From Pseudomonas sp. SID14000 (lineage in GTDB: Bacteria; Pseudomonadota; Gammaproteobacteria; Pseudomonadales; Pseudomonadaceae): DNA of 64,000 bases. Positions 15,941-24,638 of the stretch are shown in pieces (position 1 is the first letter of the stretch; the number at the start of each line of letters is the position of its first letter). The notes beneath the pieces were generated by a model. That model saw only the letters and a list, made by a program, of their open reading frames with translations. It ran no database searches and had not been told where the DNA came from. The position numbers and the translations under genes are program-made. The DNA lies in contig NZ_NFZQ01000019.1 in assembly GCF_002165135.1 (NCBI RefSeq), positions 1-64,000 on the forward strand, written 5' to 3'.

Positions 15941-16849
15941 TCAATCCATGATGGTTCCCGGCACCCCACCCGCCAACCCACCCTGCTGCAACCACTGCAA
16001 GGCCACCGGCCACAGGCTTTCGCGAAACCGGTCATGGAAAAACGCGAAATGGCCAATTTCATCGACCGAGATATCCACAGGCGCAATGCGCAGGTGCTGG
16101 CGTTCGCCGCCCTGCAAATAACCCAGCAAACGCTCGGTCGCCGCCACGGTACCAAAGGGGTCATCGGTCAGGCTGATGGCCAGTGTCGCCGCCCGCACCT
16201 GGGAGAACGGTGGTGCCTCCAGCGCACGCCCGCTGGGTCGGTGCTCATAGCGCGAAGTACGGGTGGTCCAGTCGCGCACCACGCCAGATGGCGTGTCCTC
16301 CAGCCAACCCAGGCGCTTGCCGGGAAAATAACCGAACACCCGGGTAAGCAGCGGCATTACCACATGCCACTTGGCGAACAGTTGCCAGCGCTGGTCAGCC
16401 GCGTAATCGCGCCAGTAGGCGAATTGCGCGCCAACCATCACCGCCCGGCGTACCTTGCTCGCCGACGGTGCCAGCCCTACTGCGCAGCCGCCAAAACTGT
16501 GCCCCACCACGTCCACCGGCTGGCCGGGGAAATGTTCAGCGGCGTGCACCAGCATGGCTTCGAAATCCAGCCGGCCCCAGTCGCTCCAGGATGCCTGGAA
16601 GCCGCGCAGCGAGGCGGGACGGGATTCGCCGATGCCACGGTAGTCAAAGGTCAGCACATCGCAACCCTGGGCGAACAGGTAGTCGGCGAAACGCGAGTAG
16701 TAGCGGCAGCGTACCGAGGTGGCAGCGTTGATGATCACCAGCGGGCGCTGGGGGTCAGGTCGGGCGTGGCGCCAGCGGAAGCCGCCGAGGCTGTAACCGT
16801 CGGCTGCGGTGTGGCGAAAGGCAGTGGCGGGCTGGGTGAGGCTGCTCAT
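15941..16849 (-). CDS. Alpha/beta hydrolase (COG4757-like)
   Basis: A 302-residue serine hydrolase with a DYRGIGESRP loop, the nucleophile elbow VVGHSFGGCAVG, and a C-terminal acid/His pair (DDPFGTV and DEIGHFAFF). The large lid between the elbow and the His, rich in aromatic residues, resembles the predicted alpha/beta hydrolases of COG4757. I start at MSSLTQP (16849); the in-frame extension to 16933 is translated REP sequence. Substrate unknown. Confidence 0.75.
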   Translation of the reverse strand: MSSLTQPATAFRHTAADGYSLGGFRWRHARPDPQRPLVIINAATSVRCRYYSRFADYLFAQGCDVLTFDYRGIGESRPASLRGFQASWSDWGRLDFEAMLVHAAEHFPGQPVDVVGHSFGGCAVGLAPSASKVRRAVMVGAQFAYWRDYAADQRWQLFAKWHVVMPLLTRVFGYFPGKRLGWLEDTPSGVVRDWTTRTSRYEHRPSGRALEAPPFSQVRAATLAISLTDDPFGTVAATERLLGYLQGGERQHLRIAPVDISVDEIGHFAFFHDRFRESLWPVALQWLQQGGLAGGVPGTIMD

Positions 16850-16896
16850 GGCACATTCCCTGTTGTCGTGCGCCAAAGCTAGCAAAGATTTTATAG

Positions 16897-17007
16897 CCTG
16901 TACCGGCCTCTTCGCGGGTAAACCCGCTCCCACAGGTTCCCCACTCCCTTCAGGCTTGGTGAGATGCCTGTGGGAGCGGGTTTACCCGCGAAGAGGCCGG
17001 TACAGGC
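16897..17007. repeat. REP pair
   Basis: Facing copies of the GGGTAAACCCGCTCCCACAG type between the alpha/beta hydrolase start and the fabV stop. The in-frame translation MGAGLPAKRP from this repeat recurs at other REP copies and is not protein-coding. Confidence 0.9.
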
Positions 17008-17016
17008 TAAAGCCGA

Positions 17017-18228
17017 TTACAGCTCGATGCAGTCGAACTTCACATCGGTAGCCACGTCTTCGTCGTAGTTGACGTCAGCGCGCTCGAAGCCGAACAGGTT
17101 GAGGAACTGCTTCTTGTAACCGGCATAGTCGGTCAGCTCGAACAGGTTCTCGGTGGTCACCTGTGGCCACAGGGCCTTGCAGGCATCCTGCACGTCATCA
17201 CGCAGTTCCCAGTCGTCCAGGCGCAGGCGGCCTTTCTCGTCGACCTCGGCCGGCGCGCCGTCGGCACGGTACATGCGGTCACGGTACATACGGTCCAGCT
17301 GGTCCTGGGTGCCTTCGTGAACACCCTTCTCCTGCATGATCTTGAACACCATCGACAGGTACAGCGGCATGACCGGGATAGCCGAGCTGGCCTGGGTAAC
17401 CACCGACTTCAGCACCGCCACGTTGGCGCCGCCCTTGATTTCGCCGGCCAGTTTCTTGTCCAGGCGCAGGGCGGTTTCGTCCAGGTCCTGCTTGGCCTGG
17501 CCCAGCGCACCGTGCCAGTAGATCGGCCAGGTGATTTCGGTGCCGATGTAGCTGAAGGCCACGGTGCGGGCGCCTTCGGCCAGCACGTTGGCGCCAGCCA
17601 GGGCGTCGATCCACAGCTGCCAGTCCTGGCCACCCATGACGGTGACGGTGTCGGCGATCTCCTGCTCGGTAGCCGGCTCGATGCTGGCCTCGATGATGGT
17701 GTCCTTGTTGGTGTCGATGGCGGTCGACTTGTAAGGCTGGCCGATCGGCTTCAGCGCCGAACGCACCAGTTCACCGGTCTGCGGCAGCTTGCGCACCGGC
17801 GAGGCCAGCGAGTAGATGACCAGGTCGACCTTGCCGCCCATTTCGTTCTTGATCAGCTCGATGACCTTGGCGCGGGCTTCGTCGGAGAAGGCGTCACCAT
17901 TGATCGACTTGCTGTACAGGCCCTCGGCCTTGGCGAATTTGTCAAAGGCTGCAGCGTTGTACCAGCCAGCGGTGCCGGCCTTGGTCTCGGTGCCTGGCTT
18001 TTCGAAGAACACGCCCAGGGTGTCGGCCTTGAAGCCGAACGCCGCGGTGATGCGGGCTGCCAGGCCGTAGCCGCTGGAGGCACCGATGACCAGGACCTTC
18101 TTCGGGCCATCCTCGCGCACGCCCAGCTTGCGGGTGGCTTCGATCTGGTCACGGACGTTGAGCTCGCAGCCCTTCGGGTGAGTCGTGGTGCAGATGAAAC
18201 CGCGGACCTTAGGATGAATGATGGCCAA
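17017..18228 (-). CDS. fabV: Enoyl-ACP reductase FabV
   Basis: A 403-residue NADH-dependent enoyl-ACP/trans-2-enoyl-CoA reductase. The N-terminus reads IHPKVRGFICTTTHPKGC, the nucleotide loop is GASSGYGLAAR (49-59), and the Tyr237-x8-Lys246 active site typical of FabV is intact (IYWHGALGQAK). FabV catalyses the final step of fatty-acid elongation and gives natural triclosan tolerance in Pseudomonas. It is a single-gene unit. Confidence 0.96.
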   Translation of the reverse strand: MAIIHPKVRGFICTTTHPKGCELNVRDQIEATRKLGVREDGPKKVLVIGASSGYGLAARITAAFGFKADTLGVFFEKPGTETKAGTAGWYNAAAFDKFAKAEGLYSKSINGDAFSDEARAKVIELIKNEMGGKVDLVIYSLASPVRKLPQTGELVRSALKPIGQPYKSTAIDTNKDTIIEASIEPATEQEIADTVTVMGGQDWQLWIDALAGANVLAEGARTVAFSYIGTEITWPIYWHGALGQAKQDLDETALRLDKKLAGEIKGGANVAVLKSVVTQASSAIPVMPLYLSMVFKIMQEKGVHEGTQDQLDRMYRDRMYRADGAPAEVDEKGRLRLDDWELRDDVQDACKALWPQVTTENLFELTDYAGYKKQFLNLFGFERADVNYDEDVATDVKFDCIEL

Positions 18229-18370
18229 TGTCTGTACCTCGTCAGGTTTATGCCGGGGGAAGCGCCGCCATGGGCGATTCCGGTTGATCAGAGGGTGAGA
18301 CTACCCCCGCAGGTTATCCGACACATATTACGGGGTGATCTTGGGGATGCAAAACCGAGGTTTTCCTTTG

Positions 18371-18472
18371 CCGTCCTCTTCGCGGGTGAACCCGCTCCCA
18401 CAGGAACCGCGCAAATCCTAAGGGCTGCGCAATACCTGTGGGAGCGGGTTCACCCGCGAAGAGGCCGGCACT
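18371..18472. repeat. REP pair
   Basis: Facing copies of the GGGTGAACCCGCTCCCACAG variant, between the fabV promoter region and the 3' end of the LysR gene. Confidence 0.9.
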
Positions 18473-18479
18473 GGCAACA

Positions 18480-19340
18480 TCAATCTGACAAGAGAGCCTC
18501 TTTCAGCCACTCCAGGAACTGCCGGGCCAGCGGATCATCCTGGCTGTCCCGATGCACCAGGCAAGCCCACGCCGGCCCACGCACGCGCTGCGCCGACAAA
18601 GCCTGCAAACGCCCCTCCTCCACCGCCCGCCGCGCCAGCAACTGGCTGACCAGGGCCACCCCCACCCCCTCGCTCGCCGCATCCAGCAGCAGCCCGGGGT
18701 CGGAAAAGTTCAGCCCCTTGCCCTGCTGCCCCACATCCTCGCCACCCTCCAGCTGCCAGTGGCTCCAGTCCATCTCGCGCTCGCCATGCAAGGTGGTGCG
18801 CCGCGACATCGGCGTTTGCAGCAACGCCGGGTGGCAGGCCGGGTACAGCTGGTCTTGGTGCAGCACGTTGAAGCTGCACTCGGCCTGGGCACTGAGGTCG
18901 TCGCGGATGGCCAGGTCGATGGTCTCGGTCGCCATGTCCGGCACCTCGAAACTGGTGAACAGCCACAAGTCGACATCCGGGCAGCGCTGATGAAAGTCGG
19001 CCAGCCGCGGCAGCAGCCAGTGCCTGGCAAAGGCCGGGCTGGTGTTGACCACCAGTTGGTTGGGCTTGCGGTACTGGTCGAGCCGGCGAATGCCCACCGC
19101 CAGGTGCTGCAGCAGCGACTGCGTGGTGCTGAGCAGGTCGTGCCCGGCGTCGGTCAGGCTCACGCTGCGGCCACTGCGGTGGAACAGCGGCTGCTCCAGG
19201 TAGGTTTCCAGGCTGCGAATCTGCTGGCTGATGGCCGACTGGGTCAGGTTCAGCGCTTCGGCGGCCTTGTGGAAGCTGCCCAGCCGCGCAGCGGCTTCGA
19301 AGCCGCGCAGGGCATTCAGGGGTGGCCAGTGTTTGAGCAT
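18480..19340 (-). CDS. LysR-family regulator divergent from the agmatine operon
   Basis: A 286-residue GcvA-type LysR protein beginning MLKHWPPLNALRGFEAAARLG, with helix-turn-helix residues LTQSAISQQIRSLETYL and an effector domain from about residue 95. It is divergent from the agmatine operon with 135 bases between start codons, so it is the likely regulator. I recall a regulator gene, agu2R, with the similar P. aeruginosa PA14 operon but do not know that it is orthologous. Confidence 0.8.
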   Translation of the reverse strand: MLKHWPPLNALRGFEAAARLGSFHKAAEALNLTQSAISQQIRSLETYLEQPLFHRSGRSVSLTDAGHDLLSTTQSLLQHLAVGIRRLDQYRKPNQLVVNTSPAFARHWLLPRLADFHQRCPDVDLWLFTSFEVPDMATETIDLAIRDDLSAQAECSFNVLHQDQLYPACHPALLQTPMSRRTTLHGEREMDWSHWQLEGGEDVGQQGKGLNFSDPGLLLDAASEGVGVALVSQLLARRAVEEGRLQALSAQRVRGPAWACLVHRDSQDDPLARQFLEWLKEALLSD

Positions 19341-19475
19341 GATTGATAAGCCCTGCTGATCAGATGTGCGCTAAATCTATCGTTTGTCGCAGGCCAAGCC
19401 TAGCCATAGCATGGACATCAACACCCGCGACGGCGGGCTTCGTTGATAAAAATCCTTAATTGATCGGAGTTCACT

Positions 19476-20516
19476 ATGCACCTGTCCCTCGACAGCGGCT
19501 GGCGCATGCCCGCCGAATGGGCCCGCCACGCTGCCACCTGGATGGTCTGGCCACACAACCAGGCCCTGTGGGAAAGCGGCTGGCACGTGCGCCTGGCCGA
19601 CGTACAGCAGGACTACGCCCGGGTCGCGGCGGCCATCGCCCGTTTCGAGCCGGTGAAGATGGTGGTCGACCCTTCGGCCTTGCAGAGCGCACGTGCCCTC
19701 TGCGGCGCCAATATCGAACTGGTCGAAATGGCCGTGGACGACAGCTGGTGCCGGGACAGCGGCCCAAGCTTCGTCTGCCACCCACAGCATGGCCTGGCCG
19801 GCCTGAGCTGGCGCTTCAACGCCTGGGGTAGCAAGTCGCAGCACGGCCAGGACCGCAGCCTCGGCCGGCGCATCCTCGACCACCTGGGCCTGGACGGTTT
19901 CGGCACGGCGCTGTGCAACGAAGGCGGGGCGATTCATGTGGACGGCAAAGGCACCCTGATCACCACCGAGTCGGTGCTGCTCAACCCCAACCGCAACCCT
20001 GGCGTGAGCAAGGCCGAGTTCGAGGCCTGCTTCGCCCGCTACCTGGGCATCCGCAAGACCATCTGGCTACCGGGCGACCCACAATACATCACCGGCGACA
20101 TGACCGACGGCCACGTCGACGGTGTATGCGCCTTCGCCCGACCCGGCGTGCTGCTGGTCGATGCCACCCATGACCAGCATTCGGTATACGCCGAAGTCGT
20201 GCGGGAAAACCGCCGCGCCCTGGAACTGGCCACCGACGCGCAAGGCCGGCACTTCGAGCTGCTCGACCTGTATGAAGCCAGCGCCGCCGTCGACCAGCAC
20301 GCCGAGGTATTCTGCGCCTCGTACACCAACTTCTACATCGCCAACGGCGCGATCATCATGCCGGCCTATGGCATCGCCGCCGACCAGGAAGCCGCCGCGC
20401 AACTGGCCCACGCCTTCCCGGGCCGGGAGATCGTACCGGTGCGCATCGACCACATCGCCCATGGCGGTGGCGGCATCCATTGCATCACCCAGCAACAACC
20501 CGAGGTGCAGCCATGA
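19476..20516 (+). CDS. aguA: Agmatine deiminase (cytoplasmic)
   Basis: A 346-residue guanidino-group-modifying enzyme (PPAD fold) that converts agmatine to N-carbamoylputrescine and ammonia. Key sites are WCRDSGPSF (about 90-98), the His region DMTDGHVDG, and the catalytic Cys336 in HGGGGIHCITQ. It has no signal peptide. The stop overlaps the start of aguB by four bases (ATGA), so the two consecutive enzymes of the pathway are coupled. Confidence 0.93.
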   Translation: MHLSLDSGWRMPAEWARHAATWMVWPHNQALWESGWHVRLADVQQDYARVAAAIARFEPVKMVVDPSALQSARALCGANIELVEMAVDDSWCRDSGPSFVCHPQHGLAGLSWRFNAWGSKSQHGQDRSLGRRILDHLGLDGFGTALCNEGGAIHVDGKGTLITTESVLLNPNRNPGVSKAEFEACFARYLGIRKTIWLPGDPQYITGDMTDGHVDGVCAFARPGVLLVDATHDQHSVYAEVVRENRRALELATDAQGRHFELLDLYEASAAVDQHAEVFCASYTNFYIANGAIIMPAYGIAADQEAAAQLAHAFPGREIVPVRIDHIAHGGGGIHCITQQQPEVQP

Positions 20517-21409
20517 GCCTGCTGCGCATCGCCACCACCCAGATGCCGTGCAGCTGGGACCTGCCTGGCAACCTCGACCGCGCCGAACAACTGGTACGCC
20601 GGGCGGCCGCCAAGGGGGCCCAGGTGATCCTGCTGCAGGAGCTGTTCGCCACCCCGTACTTCTGCATCGAACAGGATCACCAGCACCAGGCCCTCGCCCA
20701 GCCCTACCCCGCCAGCCCTATCTTGCAGCGCTTCGCCGCACTGGCCGGCGAGCTGGGCGTGGTGCTGCCGCTGAGCTGGTACGAGCGCGCCGGCAATGCC
20801 TTCTTCAACTCGCTGACCGTGGCCGATGCCGATGGCCGCCTGCTTGGCGTCTACCGCAAGACCCACATCCCCAACGCCATCGGCTACCAAGAGAAGGAAT
20901 ACTTCAGCCCCGGCGATACCGGCTTCAAGGTCTGGGACACCGCCTTCGGCCGCCTGGGCATCGGCGTCTGCTGGGACCAGTGGTTCCCCGAGACCGCCCG
21001 CTGCCTGGCGCTGATGGGCGCCGAAGTGCTGCTGTTCCCCACCGCCATCGGCTCCGAGCCCGGCTGTGCCGAACTGGACTCGCGTGACCACTGGCAGGTG
21101 GCAATGCGCGGCCACGCCGCCGCCAACCTGTTGCCGGTGGTGGCGGCCAATCGCGTGGGCGAAGAAGTCGCAGCCAGCGACGCATCGTTGGCCATGCGCT
21201 TCTATGGCTCGTCGTTCATCTGCGACCACAAGGGCGCCATGCTCGCCGAAGCCGACCGCGACAGCAGTGGCATCTGGCTGCACGACCTGGATCTGGCCGG
21301 CATGCGGGAAGACCGCCTGAGCTGGGGCATCTACCGCGATCGCCGCCCGGAGATGTACGCACCGCTGCTGACCCTGGACGGCACCCACCCACACACCCTG
21401 AGGGCATGA
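20513..21409 (+). CDS. aguB: N-carbamoylputrescine amidase
   Basis: A 298-residue nitrilase-superfamily amidase that hydrolyses N-carbamoylputrescine to putrescine, CO2 and ammonia. The Glu43-Lys116-Cys153 catalytic triad is visible in LLQELFATPYF, YRKTHIP and GVCWDQWFPE. The ATG at 20513 lies inside the aguA stop and the end overlaps the next start in the same way, showing a tightly coupled operon. Confidence 0.94.
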   Translation: MSLLRIATTQMPCSWDLPGNLDRAEQLVRRAAAKGAQVILLQELFATPYFCIEQDHQHQALAQPYPASPILQRFAALAGELGVVLPLSWYERAGNAFFNSLTVADADGRLLGVYRKTHIPNAIGYQEKEYFSPGDTGFKVWDTAFGRLGIGVCWDQWFPETARCLALMGAEVLLFPTAIGSEPGCAELDSRDHWQVAMRGHAAANLLPVVAANRVGEEVAASDASLAMRFYGSSFICDHKGAMLAEADRDSSGIWLHDLDLAGMREDRLSWGIYRDRRPEMYAPLLTLDGTHPHTLRA

Positions 21410-22497
21410 GCATGAAACGCCACGTTCTGGCCGCCTTGGCGCTGGCCGTCTGCGCCTGCCAGGCTCAGGCCGAGCAGCCCGTGCTGCGCCTGTACAACTG
21501 GGCCGACTATTTTGCCGAGGACACCCTCAAGCGGTTCACGGCCGAAACCGGCATCCAGGTGATCTACGACGTGATGGATGGCAGCGAAGTGCTCGAGGCC
21601 AAGCTGATGTCCGGGCGCAGTGGCTACGACCTGGTCTTCCCCGGTGATACCGTCGCCGAGCGCCTGATGCGCGCCGGCAGCCTGCAGCCACTGGACCACA
21701 GCCGCCTGGAGGCCCTGGACGACATCGAGCCCGGGCTGCGTCAGCTGCACGCCCGGTACCCCAAGGCCAGCCAGGCGACCGTGCCCTACACCTGGGGCAC
21801 CATCGGCCTGACGATGAATGCCGACAAAGTCCGCCAGCGCATGCCCGATGCACCGCTGGACAACCTCGACCTGCTGTTCAAGCCGGAGCTGGCCGCCAAA
21901 TTCGCCGACTGCGGTATTTCAGTCATCGATTCACCCGACGAAGTGCTGGCAGTGGTCCTCAACTACCTGGGCCGCGAGCCACGCAGTGCCAAGCGCGAGG
22001 ACCTGGCCGCAGCCAGCGAACTGCTCAAGGCGATTCGCCCGTACGTGCGCAAGTTCCAGTCGCAACCAGTGACCGAACTGGTCAACGAGAACCTGTGCCT
22101 GTCACTGGGCTACAGTGGCGACGTGATCCAGGCGCAGCGTACCGCCGACGCCGCGGGCAAGCATCTCGACTTCCAGTACCGCGTGCCGCGCCAAGGCACC
22201 ACGGTGTGGATGGATACCATGGCCATCCCGGCCGATGCCAAGCACCCGGAATACGCCTATCGTTTCATCAATTTCGTCATGCGCCCGGCGAACATGGCGG
22301 CCATCAGCAACTTCACCGGTTACCCTACCGCCAGCGCCAAGGCACGCCAGGCAGTGGACCCGCGCATGCGCGACAACCCCGATATCTACCTCGACCAAGC
22401 CACCTATGCCCGGCTGATCCCGGGCCGCGATATCCCACAGGCCGACATGCGTGCACGCATGCGCGTGTGGACCCGCTTCAAGACTGCACAGGACTGA
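21406..22497 (+). CDS. Periplasmic polyamine-binding protein (PotF-like)
   Basis: A 363-residue extracellular solute-binding protein of the PotD/PotF family with a Sec signal peptide (KRHVLAALALAVCACQAQA). The mature start LRLYNWADYFAEDTLKRF matches the YNWxDY opening of polyamine-binding proteins. SGYDLVFPGD and the late WMDTMAIPADAKHPEYAYRF complete the pattern. Agmatine or putrescine is the likely ligand from context. No permease or ATPase gene follows, so it must share a transporter encoded elsewhere or act as a sensor. Confidence 0.88.
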   Translation: MSMKRHVLAALALAVCACQAQAEQPVLRLYNWADYFAEDTLKRFTAETGIQVIYDVMDGSEVLEAKLMSGRSGYDLVFPGDTVAERLMRAGSLQPLDHSRLEALDDIEPGLRQLHARYPKASQATVPYTWGTIGLTMNADKVRQRMPDAPLDNLDLLFKPELAAKFADCGISVIDSPDEVLAVVLNYLGREPRSAKREDLAAASELLKAIRPYVRKFQSQPVTELVNENLCLSLGYSGDVIQAQRTADAAGKHLDFQYRVPRQGTTVWMDTMAIPADAKHPEYAYRFINFVMRPANMAAISNFTGYPTASAKARQAVDPRMRDNPDIYLDQATYARLIPGRDIPQADMRARMRVWTRFKTAQD

Positions 22498-22500
22498 GCC

Positions 22501-23610
22501 ATGCCAAGCCGTAGAACCTTCCTGCAACTTTCGCTGGCCGCCGGCCTCGGTGCCAGCCTCGGCCTGCCGCTGGGCCTGGCCCGCGCCGAAGAACCGGGGC
22601 GCTGGTTCATGCCGGACGAAGGCGAGCCGCAGCAACGCGCATTCATCGCCTTCGGCGCCCAGGATGCGATCTGGGAGGACTTCACTGCCGATGTGCAGGC
22701 CGCCCTCGGTCGCATCGCCCAGGCTATCGCGCGCTATCAGCCAGTGACGGTGTTCTGCCGGGCCAGCGAGCGCGAGCTGGCCGAGCAGCACTGTGCCAGC
22801 CAGCGCACAAGTTTCGTCGAGTGCGAGCTGGACGACATCTGGATGCGCGACATCGGCGCCAACTTCGTCGTCGATGATGACGGAGCCCTGGCGGCGGTGG
22901 ACTTCAACTTCAATGGCTGGGGCAACAAGCAACGTCACCGCAACGATGCCCAACTGGCCAGGCGCGTAACCACGCTGGCTGGCGCCCGCTACCAGCGCAG
23001 CGATCTGGTGGGTGAAGGCGGCGCCATAGAGGTGGACGGCCACGGCACAGGCATCATGACTGAGAGCAGCTGGGTCAACGCCAACCGCAACAAGGGCTGG
23101 AGCAAGGCCGAGATCGAGGCGGAGCTCAAGGAGCGCCTGGGGCTGAGCAAGATCATCTGGCTACCGGGCATCGCCGGCCAGGACATCACCGACGGGCACG
23201 TGGACTTCTATGCCCGCTTCGCCAGGCCGGGGGTGGTGATTGCCAACCTGGATAACGACCCGGACTCGTATGACTACGCCGTGACGCACAAGCACCTGGA
23301 TATCCTCAAGCGGGCCACCGATGCCGAGGGCCGCAGGTTGCAGGTGCACGTCGTGTCGCCGCCGCTGCACGGGCGGCGTAACAGGTTCAGCAAAGGCAAT
23401 GACGACTTTGCCGCGGGGTACATCAATTACTTCGTGCTCAATGGCGCGATCATTGCGCCACAGTTTGGCGATGGGGCGGCGGACGAGAAAGCGCGGGGGC
23501 TGCTGGAGGCGTTGTATCCGGGGCGGGATATCGTGCAGCTGGATATCGATGCCATTGCTGCGGGGGGCGGGGGGATTCACTGTGTGACCCATCAGTGCCC
23601 GGCGGTGTAG
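22501..23610 (+). CDS. Tat-signal agmatine deiminase paralogue
   Basis: A 369-residue agmatine deiminase-family protein with a twin-arginine leader (PSRRTFLQLSLAAGLGASLG, with predicted cleavage after ARA near residue 29). The catalytic elements are all kept: DDIWMRDIGANF, GQDITDGHVDF, and the Cys361 in GGGGIHCVTH. It should therefore deiminate agmatine or a related guanidino compound outside the cytoplasm. It follows the binding-protein gene by three bases, last in the operon. An arrangement aguA-aguB-binding protein-second deiminase is how I recall the agu2ABCA' operon of P. aeruginosa PA14. Confidence 0.9.
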   Translation: MPSRRTFLQLSLAAGLGASLGLPLGLARAEEPGRWFMPDEGEPQQRAFIAFGAQDAIWEDFTADVQAALGRIAQAIARYQPVTVFCRASERELAEQHCASQRTSFVECELDDIWMRDIGANFVVDDDGALAAVDFNFNGWGNKQRHRNDAQLARRVTTLAGARYQRSDLVGEGGAIEVDGHGTGIMTESSWVNANRNKGWSKAEIEAELKERLGLSKIIWLPGIAGQDITDGHVDFYARFARPGVVIANLDNDPDSYDYAVTHKHLDILKRATDAEGRRLQVHVVSPPLHGRRNRFSKGNDDFAAGYINYFVLNGAIIAPQFGDGAADEKARGLLEALYPGRDIVQLDIDAIAAGGGGIHCVTHQCPAV

Positions 23611-23623
23611 CAGATGCTGCCTG

Positions 23624-23664
23624 TGCTGGCCTCTTCGCGGGCTTGCCCGCGAAGAGGCCGCCAC
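23624..23664. repeat. Single REP with shortened stem
   Basis: GGCCTCTTCGCGGGCTTGCCCGCGAAGAGGCC is a nearly perfect long palindrome made from one REP arm folded on itself. It lies between convergent genes and may act as a terminator. Confidence 0.75.
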
Positions 23665-23666
23665 AG

Positions 23667-24200
23667 TCAATCGCGGTGCCGACGGCGCCCCGTGATCATC
23701 GACCACGGCAGGTTTTCCCGCATGCGCACGCTCTCGTAGATGGCCGCCAGCACATGCACGCAAACCAGAACCAGCAGCGCATTGGCCAGCCAGCTGTGCA
23801 GGTCCATCGGCCAGTCGACACCAAACAACGCGTCCACCTCCTGCGACGCCCACCCGGTAAGGCCCAGGCCGGCGATGCCGGTCAGCATCAGCATCATCAC
23901 CAGGGCACCAATCGGCGAGTGCCCCATGTGATGGTCAAGCTCCCCATGCAGCAGCGCCCGGGCATGCCCGACCAGGCTCGCCGGTGTTGGCCAGAAGTCG
24001 GCCCAGCGCGCGCTGCGTGGCCCGACAAAGCCCCAGATCACACGCACCACCACAACGGCCAGTGCGTAATAGCCCAGCCACTGGTGCCAGTCTTCACCCT
24101 CTTCGTTGAAGAAGTAATTGGCGAAGAACACCACGGCGATCGACAAGTGGCACAGCCGCAGTAGGGGGTCCCACAGCTGCACCGTGCCGTCGCTGTTCAC
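23667..24200 (-). CDS. Cytochrome b561 family protein
   Basis: A 177-residue membrane protein with four transmembrane helices and the haem-ligand histidines of bacterial b561 proteins: LRLCHLSIAV, WHQWLGYYA, and two more in the later helices (SWLANALLVLVCVHVLAAIYE). It probably passes electrons from quinol to a periplasmic partner. The GTG start at 24200 overlaps the stop of the PepSY gene by four bases, so the pair is translationally coupled. Confidence 0.85.
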   Translation of the reverse strand: MNSDGTVQLWDPLLRLCHLSIAVVFFANYFFNEEGEDWHQWLGYYALAVVVVRVIWGFVGPRSARWADFWPTPASLVGHARALLHGELDHHMGHSPIGALVMMLMLTGIAGLGLTGWASQEVDALFGVDWPMDLHSWLANALLVLVCVHVLAAIYESVRMRENLPWSMITGRRRHRD

Positions 24201-24463
24201 TCGTGGTACTCGGTCTTGACTGCCTTGCCAGTCACTGGGTCATGGTAGATCTCGACCTTCTTACCATCCTTGTCGAAACCATAGATCTCGTAGCAATTGC
24301 CCTTGGTGACCTTGAACTTGTTGATCTTGTAGCCCTGCTCCTTGAGCTGGGCCTGGAACTTTTCCTGGTCTTGCCAAGTGCTTTTATCGGCAGTGGTGCA
24401 TTCAGTTGCAGCGAATACAGTGCTGCTGCCGATAAGGAGGATAAGAGCTATGAAGATGCGCAT
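24197..24463 (-). CDS. Periplasmic PepSY-domain protein
   Basis: An 88-residue protein with a signal peptide (MRIFIALILLIGSSTVFA) and one PepSY domain (FQAQLKEQGYKINKFKVTKG, then YEIYGFDKDGKKVEIYHDPVTG). Of three nearby ATGs, the one at 24463 has the best-placed GGAG. PepSY/b561 pairs are common in Pseudomonas, often under metal-responsive or two-component control; the exact task is unknown. Confidence 0.82.
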   Translation of the reverse strand: MRIFIALILLIGSSTVFAATECTTADKSTWQDQEKFQAQLKEQGYKINKFKVTKGNCYEIYGFDKDGKKVEIYHDPVTGKAVKTEYHE

Positions 24464-24638
24464 GAGCATGATCTCCATTCAATTGAGTGCTGTAGACCAT
24501 CCTTTAGCATAGATCTGGAGGCTGCATCGTGCCCATTCATTTGTTTTACATATCAATCACAAAGAAAAACAAACTTAACAAATGAGCCCAAGCCACCGAT
24601 GCTTGAGGCATTACGCCCATCGCACGGAGAACAACAAC

